A stretch of 7,228 nucleotides of DNA, taken from contig JAUVKA010000203.1 of the NCBI GenBank assembly GCA_030592205.1, forward strand, positions 1 to 7,228. Reading direction: 5' to 3'. Source of the stretch: Bacteroidota bacterium. GTDB lineage: Bacteria > Bacteroidota > Bacteroidia > Bacteroidales > UBA12481. Made by a program: the position numbers and the translations under genes. Below, in pieces: positions 1-5,245 of this stretch. The number at the start of each line of letters is the position of its first letter. Position 1 is the stretch's first letter. The notes beneath the pieces are model-generated. The model was given only the letters and a program-made list of their open reading frames with translations. It was not told the origin of the DNA and did not search any database.

Positions 1-753
1 ATCACTAAAATAGGTGATAATATTTACTGGTCAAGCACTGTGTATATTATTTATGCACAGTGCCTTGACTTTATTGTTAACAATTTACTTGCGGATTTAA
101 GGTATTATTATAACCCATATCATTTTAATTATCCGAATGATAAGAGTATGCATTATTCATTATTGTCTTCGGAGAATGGTGAAAAGATTACAAACAGGTA
201 TTTCCCGCATGACCCAAAAATAGCTGATTACATGTATGGTGATGCTTTTCGGCAATTTTCCTATAATCCGGATGAATTGTATTTCAGAAAGCGATTTATC
301 GATACCGTATATGCAATAACTAAGAATGGAGTTGTACCAAGATTTTCCTTCATACTTCCTGATGCTTTGCCTTATTCCTTAGTTCAACAAAAGCCCGATG
401 CTCTTGAATTGGCAACCAAGTCAAAATACTCTGGTACCTTACATGGTATTTATAGATGTGGTAATATTTTGCATTCCAATTTTTTCAACCAAAATTTGGT
501 CGTTTCCTCTTTTTATGATCTGGAAAAAGATGAAATAATCTATTGTGGTAAACATGTCTGGCCATATCCTTCAAAAGACTTACCGGTTTTTTCATTGATT
601 GATGGAGTTTATGAAGATAAGTTTTTCGCTTTGGTTAGTCCATTATCTGTATTAGAGCGTATTGATATAAACCCCAAAGCATTTTCCAAAGATTGGTATT
701 CTATTAATGAAAATTCTAATCCGGTCTTGGTATTCTACAAATTGGTCAGATAA
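1..753 (+). CDS. 6-bladed beta-propeller-like protein, 5'-truncated by window edge
   Basis: The reading frame is open from base 1; the GTG at 40 is an internal valine, not a start, so the gene begins before the window. About 250 C-terminal residues are visible. Blade-like stretches recur: a phrase ending in YFPHDP, then an FSYNPDELYFRKRF segment followed by DTVYAIT, and a last strand NPVLVFYKL at the C-terminus. Together these resemble the 6-bladed beta-propeller (TolB-like/BF3164-like) proteins common in Bacteroidetes, usually secreted or lipid-anchored; the signal peptide would lie outside the window. No catalytic residues can be named and the ligand is unknown. The next gene, 30 nt downstream on the same strand, encodes a thioredoxin-like protein, a frequent neighbour of this family, so co-transcription is likely. 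The family call rests on pattern recognition, not an alignment. Confidence 0.72.
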   Translation: MTKIGDNIYWSSTVYIIYAQCLDFIVNNLLADLRYYYNPYHFNYPNDKSMHYSLLSSENGEKITNRYFPHDPKIADYMYGDAFRQFSYNPDELYFRKRFIDTVYAITKNGVVPRFSFILPDALPYSLVQQKPDALELATKSKYSGTLHGIYRCGNILHSNFFNQNLVVSSFYDLEKDEIIYCGKHVWPYPSKDLPVFSLIDGVYEDKFFALVSPLSVLERIDINPKAFSKDWYSINENSNPVLVFYKLVR

Positions 754-783
754 GAGAAGAGACAATCCATTAAAACTACCCAA

Positions 784-1374
784 ATGACAAAGAAATATGT
801 TTGGTTATTACTATTGGTAGTACTAATCTCGAATATGCTGATATTGAGAAAATATCAGTTACAACAAAGAAACTTTGCGAATTATGCCCTTCATGTTGAT
901 AACACTATTGAGTACAGGGATATACGCGTAAGTTATAGTGTTCGCTTTGATAATACTCCTATAAAAATCGATGAAATCCATGATTTAGAATTATGCTTTA
1001 TCGTTTCAAAATTGCATTGTAATCAATGTGTTGATTCTATTACTACACTAATCCAAAAGTTCAACACAAGCAATACTGAATTTCATTTCAGGGTTTTAGC
1101 AAAATATAATAGTATTCAAGATTTACATTTGTTTAAAAGATTACATGGAATAGGTTCTTCAATAATACCAGCTGGTGAATTGAGCTTTCCGATAATGGAA
1201 ACAGAAATCCCTCTGTTGTTTATTTATGATCCAGATAATCAAACAGCTCACCATATTTTTGCTCCAGACCCACATGATACAGAATTGACTTTAAAATATC
1301 TACGATTGGTTTGTAATATTTTGTTCAGTGACAACTTGTCAATTAAGAAAAATTTGTCGTCTATGGAAACCTGA
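784..1374 (+). CDS. Membrane-anchored thioredoxin-like protein with CNQC motif
   Basis: The 196-residue product starts with a short basic end (MTKK) and one hydrophobic segment at about residues 6-21 with no cysteine for lipidation, so it is probably an N-terminal anchor with the rest in the periplasm. A beta-strand (LELCFIVS, about 68-75) leads into C79-N-Q-C82 and a helix, the position of the redox motif in thioredoxin folds. E141-I-P143-LLFIYD looks like the cis-proline loop plus following strand, and HHIFAPDPHDTELTLKYL (about 156-173) resembles the C-terminal part of Bacteroidetes TlpA-like proteins. The CxxC suggests thiol-disulfide chemistry, but the motif differs from the usual CPxC/CGPC, so activity is uncertain. 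The gene follows the propeller gene by 30 nt. An ATG start is clear; no strong Shine-Dalgarno sequence is seen, as usual in this phylum. Confidence 0.72.
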   Translation: MTKKYVWLLLLVVLISNMLILRKYQLQQRNFANYALHVDNTIEYRDIRVSYSVRFDNTPIKIDEIHDLELCFIVSKLHCNQCVDSITTLIQKFNTSNTEFHFRVLAKYNSIQDLHLFKRLHGIGSSIIPAGELSFPIMETEIPLLFIYDPDNQTAHHIFAPDPHDTELTLKYLRLVCNILFSDNLSIKKNLSSMET

Positions 1375-1379
1375 TAACC

Positions 1380-1408
1380 TTGATATAGCAAATAATTGCG
1401 TAGTTTTG
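1380..1408 (+). promoter_or_regulatory. Candidate Bacteroidetes-type promoter for the ATPase/TOPRIM pair
   Basis: TAGTTTTG at 1401-1408 fits the Bacteroidetes -7 consensus TAnnTTTG exactly. A TTG at 1380-1382 lies 18 nt upstream, within the usual range for the -33 element. Transcription would start around 1412-1416 and leave an AT-rich leader of about 65-70 nt before the ATG at 1482. It sits in the 107-bp gap after the thioredoxin-like gene, which suggests that the ATPase and TOPRIM genes have their own promoter. Short motif matches do occur by chance in AT-rich DNA. Confidence 0.5.
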
Positions 1409-1481
1409 AATTTGGGGTAAGGTTAAAACTATAATTGTGCTATTATCAAAGTTAAGTAGAGTGAAATAAAACGATATAAAT

Positions 1482-2879
1482 ATGATTACTCGTATTGAAA
1501 TAGATGGATTTAAGACATTTAATAATTTCCAAATGGAGTTTTCTCCATTTACAGTTATTGCCGGTACGAATGCTTCTGGGAAGAGTAACCTGTTCGATGC
1601 CTTAAGACTCCTTTCTAATATTGCCGAGTTTGATCTAAAAACTGCTTTTAATAACACAAATTTACGGGGTGAAGCTCTTGAGCAATTCTCTCAATATTCT
1701 AATGGAGAATTTGCCAAGCTTATGCGTTTTTCTGTTGAAGTTCTGCTAGACTCTTTTATATCTGATAATTGGGGAGAGACCACAAAACTTAAGTATACGC
1801 GAATTAGGTATGAAATTGAAATTATGCGAGAGCGTAATTCAAAAGGGTTTGATGATTTGTCAATTACCCACGAAGTTTTAAAACCGATTAAGCACCAGGA
1901 AGATGTTTGGGTTAAATCTCATATTTTAAAAGGGTTGTTAGAGAACTGGAGACCAAAAGTAATAGGACGTCGTGGAATTCCCTATATACTAACTGAACAA
2001 AGGGAGGGTAAAACTATAATAAGGATACCTCAGGATGGGAAGCCAGGGCCGGGTAGAGTGAGCGTTGCAAACAAAACAAACCAAACCTTATTAAGTAGCA
2101 TTAATAGCGTAGATTTTCCACATGTTTTTGCTGCTAAACAGGAAATGATTAATTGGAGGTTTTTACAGCTAAATCCTGAGGTGCTGAGTAAGCCTAGCCC
2201 CCGAATTTCATCTGATATTATCTCACCAAATGGAGGCAATTTGGCAGCGGCTTTATTTCGATTAAAAATTGAAGATGGATCATTTCTATTGGATATATCA
2301 CGAGAACTTAATAATCTACTTCCTGATTTTGTGAAAGTTGATGTAACTGAGGATGTTGCAGAAAATAGATTTGTTATTAAGCTAATAAGTGAAGATGGCA
2401 GAGAGTTTTCATCCAGAGTGTTATCTGAAGGGACATTAAGACTCCTTACTTTATGTATCTTAAAGTATGACCCAAAATATAAGGGAATACTTTGTTTTGA
2501 AGAACCTGAAAATGGTATTCATCCTTATAGGATAGCTATGATGATAGATTTACTAAAAGGATTATCAACAGATTTATATGATAAGGAAGATAGTGGTCTG
2601 CCACTCAGGCAAATGATTGTAAATACACATTCTTCTGTCTTTGTAGGACACCTTTTTAAATCAAATGACTTCCCTCTAAACTTTTCTGTCTGGTTTTCTA
2701 AGCTAGTGACAAATATTTCAAGTAAAAATGACAAAAAGTTTAAGTTCAAAGCAACAAAGATCTTACCGGTTCGTGAGGGTAGAGGTCAGCTGAAATTCGA
2801 TTTTGTTAGCTTTGGTGAGTTGGAAATGACTTCATTGGAAGTCGATAGATATTTAAAAACCAAGGACTTTGAAAATTAG
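1482..2879 (+). CDS. AAA/ABC-type ATPase, OLD-like, of a two-gene module
   Basis: The 465-residue protein has an ABC/SMC-type ATPase head in the order expected of OLD/RecF-like ATPases. The N-terminal strand ITRIEIDGFKTF leads to a Walker A GTNASGKS (residues 28-35). An ABC-like signature LSEGT lies at 314-318. The Walker B region ILCFEEPENGIHP spans 336-348, with E340/E341 in place of the usual D-E. An H-loop-like NTHSS lies at 381-385. Residues about 60-290 are a variable insert without a motif I recognise. There is no C-terminal TOPRIM or HNH domain, unlike single-chain OLD nucleases; instead a TOPRIM-like gene starts 3 nt after the stop. It most likely hydrolyses ATP to sense phage activity or DNA and to control that partner, by analogy with PARIS, AbiL, RloAB or Gabija. 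The family (AAA_21/COG4637-like) is clear; the defence role is inferred. The product is soluble and cytoplasmic, with no signal or membrane segment. Confidence 0.85.
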   Translation: MITRIEIDGFKTFNNFQMEFSPFTVIAGTNASGKSNLFDALRLLSNIAEFDLKTAFNNTNLRGEALEQFSQYSNGEFAKLMRFSVEVLLDSFISDNWGETTKLKYTRIRYEIEIMRERNSKGFDDLSITHEVLKPIKHQEDVWVKSHILKGLLENWRPKVIGRRGIPYILTEQREGKTIIRIPQDGKPGPGRVSVANKTNQTLLSSINSVDFPHVFAAKQEMINWRFLQLNPEVLSKPSPRISSDIISPNGGNLAAALFRLKIEDGSFLLDISRELNNLLPDFVKVDVTEDVAENRFVIKLISEDGREFSSRVLSEGTLRLLTLCILKYDPKYKGILCFEEPENGIHPYRIAMMIDLLKGLSTDLYDKEDSGLPLRQMIVNTHSSVFVGHLFKSNDFPLNFSVWFSKLVTNISSKNDKKFKFKATKILPVREGRGQLKFDFVSFGELEMTSLEVDRYLKTKDFEN

Positions 2880-2882
2880 AAT

Positions 2883-3542
2883 ATGAGCAATATCTTGCAG
2901 GTTGCTTTCACTACTGAAGGTAGTACCGATATTAGATTCTTAGGCAATATTATTGAAAAAACATTTGTAGAATTGCTTTTTGAAAGTAATACAGAAATAG
3001 AAATTCATTCCCCTGTTCCTGTTTTTGAAAAGGGGCCATTCCAAGAAAAAATACAAAGGATAGCCAAAAAGTATAATTACTTTCATGTAATATGTGTGCA
3101 TTGTGATTCGGATTCACCTACTGATGCAGAGGTCCTAAATGATAAGATTAGTCCTGCATTCAGTTTAGTTGCAGATACTGAAGACTGCTGCCAAAACATG
3201 GTTGCAATAATACCTGTTCAGATGACAGAAGCATGGATGCTAGCAGATATTGAATTGTTACTGAATGAAATCAATACAACAAAATCTCGTAATGATCTCA
3301 ATCTTCCAACAAGAGTTAGAAATGTAGAGAGTATCTCAGATCCTAAAGAGCGTATTGAAAAGGCCTTAATTCTGGCACAAAGGGATGTTTCTCGACGACG
3401 AAAAAAACTTAAGATTTCAGATTTATATAGTCCGATTTCTCAAAAAGTAGATATTCAAAGCCTTGAGCTGTTGCCATCTTATCTACGTTTTAAGGAAAGT
3501 GTTAGAGAGTCTTTAGTGAAGTTGAATTATTTGAATACGTAA
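2883..3542 (+). CDS. Small TOPRIM-like protein (DUF4276/RloB-like), likely effector of the ATPase
   Basis: The 219-residue protein opens with a strand and TEGSTD (E12-G13), the glutamate motif of TOPRIM folds. A second strand FHVICVHCDSDSP carries D75-S-D77, matching the TOPRIM DxD metal site. IPVQMTEAWMLAD (110-122) is a hallmark of small TOPRIM-like proteins found next to AAA ATPases, usually named DUF4276 or left hypothetical. Further on come a SDPKERIEKAL segment (152-162) and a basic patch RRRKK (171-175), possibly for nucleic acid contact. TOPRIM proteins cleave DNA or RNA or transfer nucleotides using Mg2+, so this is the probable toxic or nuclease component. The 3-nt gap to the ATPase gene implies translational coupling. 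The exact family name is uncertain because DUF4276, RloB and DUF4435 (PARIS AriB) share these motifs. No signal peptide or membrane segment is present. Confidence 0.78.
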   Translation: MSNILQVAFTTEGSTDIRFLGNIIEKTFVELLFESNTEIEIHSPVPVFEKGPFQEKIQRIAKKYNYFHVICVHCDSDSPTDAEVLNDKISPAFSLVADTEDCCQNMVAIIPVQMTEAWMLADIELLLNEINTTKSRNDLNLPTRVRNVESISDPKERIEKALILAQRDVSRRRKKLKISDLYSPISQKVDIQSLELLPSYLRFKESVRESLVKLNYLNT

Positions 3543-3550
3543 TTTTTTTC

Positions 3551-3578
3551 CGTCACCCGTGTCCCGTCATTTATCACT
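3551..3578. repeat. Degenerate heptamer repeat in convergent spacer
   Basis: Four consecutive 7-mers read cgtcacc, cgtgtcc, cgtcatt, tatcact, followed by tctttgtaacct. Nine bases (gtcacccgt, 3552-3560) recur exactly at 5768-5776 inside the beta-helix gene, and the trailing cttctttgtaacct resembles 5179-5195 upstream of the transporter. The array fills most of the 51-bp spacer between the convergent TOPRIM and transporter genes. No stable terminator hairpin is visible there. Confidence 0.5.
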
Positions 3579-3593
3579 TCTTTGTAACCTCTT

Positions 3594-5048
3594 TTATTCC
3601 CAAAGGGATTCTAGTTCCTCCAATGACTTCTTGCCGGTTTCCGGAACAAATCGATAAACGAATAGGGCAGCAAATAAGCCAATAACACCGTAAATCCAAT
3701 ATGCAAATCCATGATTAAATTGTTCAACAAGGAAGGAGTTGTTGTTTAGGATTGGGAAGGTCCAGGAAATAATCAGGTTTGATATCCACAGAGTAGCTGT
3801 CGCAAGGGCCATCGCTTGACCGCGAATAAGGTTCGGGAATAGTTCGGATAACAGAACCCAGGCAACCGGTCCCCATGAAGTAGCAAACCCGGCAATAAAA
3901 ACCAAGATGAAGATAAAAGCTGCTATAGCTGCTCCGGGGCTGGTGAACTGATTAATAGTTTCTCCATCAACCGGGATCTGTGAAAAACTGAAGTAAAAGA
4001 TAAATCCTACTGACATCATGGCTACGGCCATAACTATTGCACCTCCGATAAGAAGCGGTTTTCTCCCAATACGGTCGACCAATAATATTGCTACCACAGT
4101 GAAAACCATATTGACAACCCCAACATAAATTGTAGATAGTAAAGAGGCATCAGTTTCTGCACCCATATCTTTGAAAATGACCGGGGCGTAGTACATTATC
4201 ACATTTATGCCAACCCATTGTTGAAAGATGGCGATGGCAAGTCCGATTACAATTACCATAAGTCCAAATGAAAAGAGTTTTCCCGATTGCTGTACCTCCT
4301 TAAGACTGGTTTGTATTTCAGATAGAATTTGCTGAGCTTTTTCTTTGCCATTGATTCTGCTTAAAACACTAAGGGCTTTGTCTTCGTTGCCTTTTAGAGC
4401 TAAGAAACGTGGGGTTTCCGGTATAAAGAGAACCATTATCAGGAATAATATTGCAGGAATAGATTCCGAGACGAACATCCACCTCCAGCCTATCTCATGC
4501 AGCCAGAGATCCTCTCCCTGTCGGGCAATCGCATAGTTGACAAAATAGACAATCAGCATCCCTGTAATTATTGCAAATTGATTGAAGGACACCAATTTCC
4601 CCCTAATGCGGGCAGGAGCGATTTCGGCAATATACATTGGTGACAGCATTGAAGCCAATCCTACGCCTATCCCCCCTAATAATCTGTATGCTACAAAGTT
4701 CCAAATGAATGTATGATCACCTTCTCCTATCGGCCGAATGAATATCTCTGGCATTGCTGATCCTAATGCAGAGATCAAAAACAGAATTGCAGCCAATATT
4801 AGGCCCTTTCTTCTGCCTATCACATTACTAACCCATCCTCCAATCAGTCCACCAAAAATACAACCGATCAGGGCTGATGAAACAAGCAGTCCCAGGCTCG
4901 AATTAGCAGCCGTTTCCGATAGGTTCATCGGATCAATAAAAAAGGTTTTCAGCGATTCTACAGTTCCTGATATTACTGCTGTATCATATCCAAAAAGCAA
5001 GCCGCCAATAGTGGCACTTATAGTTATCCAAAAAGGGTAAGGGCGCAT
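3594..5048 (-). CDS. xylE: XylE-like sugar:H+ symporter (MFS, sugar porter family)
   Basis: The 484-residue product resembles E. coli D-xylose:H+ symporter XylE over its whole length and has 12 predicted membrane helices. Sugar-porter motifs are intact: GGLLFGYD (15-22), GRRKG (78-82), PMYIAEIAPARIRGK (137-151), PETPRF (210-215), DRIGRK (325-330) and PETGKKSLEELE at the end. Counterparts of XylE proton and sugar-site residues are present as D22 (D27), R122 (R133), Q157 (Q168), E195 (E206), Q276/Q277 (Q288/Q289), N282 (N294) and W397 (W392). Three pocket positions differ: M164 for Q175, M285 for L297 and L420 for Q415, so xylose specificity is not assured. The segment between helices 9 and 10 is about 17 residues longer than in XylE. 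The ATG at 5048 is the first start after an in-frame stop at 5082-5084. The gene is divergent from the beta-helix gene, suggesting shared control and a linked sugar. Confidence 0.9.
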   Translation of the reverse strand: MRPYPFWITISATIGGLLFGYDTAVISGTVESLKTFFIDPMNLSETAANSSLGLLVSSALIGCIFGGLIGGWVSNVIGRRKGLILAAILFLISALGSAMPEIFIRPIGEGDHTFIWNFVAYRLLGGIGVGLASMLSPMYIAEIAPARIRGKLVSFNQFAIITGMLIVYFVNYAIARQGEDLWLHEIGWRWMFVSESIPAILFLIMVLFIPETPRFLALKGNEDKALSVLSRINGKEKAQQILSEIQTSLKEVQQSGKLFSFGLMVIVIGLAIAIFQQWVGINVIMYYAPVIFKDMGAETDASLLSTIYVGVVNMVFTVVAILLVDRIGRKPLLIGGAIVMAVAMMSVGFIFYFSFSQIPVDGETINQFTSPGAAIAAFIFILVFIAGFATSWGPVAWVLLSELFPNLIRGQAMALATATLWISNLIISWTFPILNNNSFLVEQFNHGFAYWIYGVIGLFAALFVYRFVPETGKKSLEELESLWE

Positions 5049-5083
5049 AAATTTAGATTTATTGGTGAATAAAGGTAGGATTT

Positions 5084-5147
5084 AAATGGGTAATGGGTAC
5101 ATTGGTGGATTAGTAGATAAGTAGATTAGTGAATTGGTTACTGGCTG
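5084..5147. repeat. Degenerate period-8 tandem repeat
   Basis: Eight consecutive octamers can be laid out in register: aaatgggt, aatgggta, cattggtg, gattagta, gataagta, gattagtg, aattggtt, actggctg. The middle units (5108-5131) are the closest to each other. The array lies just upstream of the transporter start, in the 197-bp divergent spacer, and is non-coding on both strands as far as can be seen. It could be slippage-prone spacer DNA; no regulator-binding motif is recognised. Confidence 0.5.
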
Positions 5148-5164
5148 GTTTTTATATTTATTTT

Positions 5165-5236
5165 GTAACCCTACGTAACTTCTTTTTCGTAACCTTACGT
5201 AACTTTATTTTAATAATCTTACGTAACCTTCGTGAA
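5165..5236. repeat. Three tandem copies of a 24-bp unit in front of the beta-helix gene
   Basis: Units lie at 5165-5188, 5189-5212 and 5213-5236. Units 1 and 2 agree at 20 of 24 bases, units 2 and 3 at 17 of 24. The shared core is (c/t)tacgtaac, and the palindrome TTACGTAA occurs at 5195-5202 and 5219-5226. The last unit ends 9 nt before the ATG at 5246, so the array covers the leader or promoter of the beta-helix gene. It could be an operator array for the divergent pair or simply another member of the short repeat family in this genome. Confidence 0.6.
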
Positions 5237-5245
5237 TAGCTGATT

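Noticed and set aside
40..42. GTG as a start codon for the first gene
   Set aside because: The frame is open upstream to base 1 and the encoded propeller-like fragment has no signal peptide, so the gene is truncated by the window edge rather than starting here.
3526..3549. Possible terminator: AATTA...TAATT followed by a T-run after the TOPRIM gene
   Set aside because: The stem is only 5 A/T pairs and would be unstable; the T-run alone is not enough evidence.
5134..5165. Possible promoter for the beta-helix gene (TTG, then TATTTATTTTG)
   Set aside because: The spacing inside the -7 motif does not fit TAnnTTTG, and the region is AT-rich enough for near matches by chance.
5084..5236. CRISPR array
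   Set aside because: Repeats are short, degenerate and directly tandem, with no unique spacers of constant length and no cas genes.
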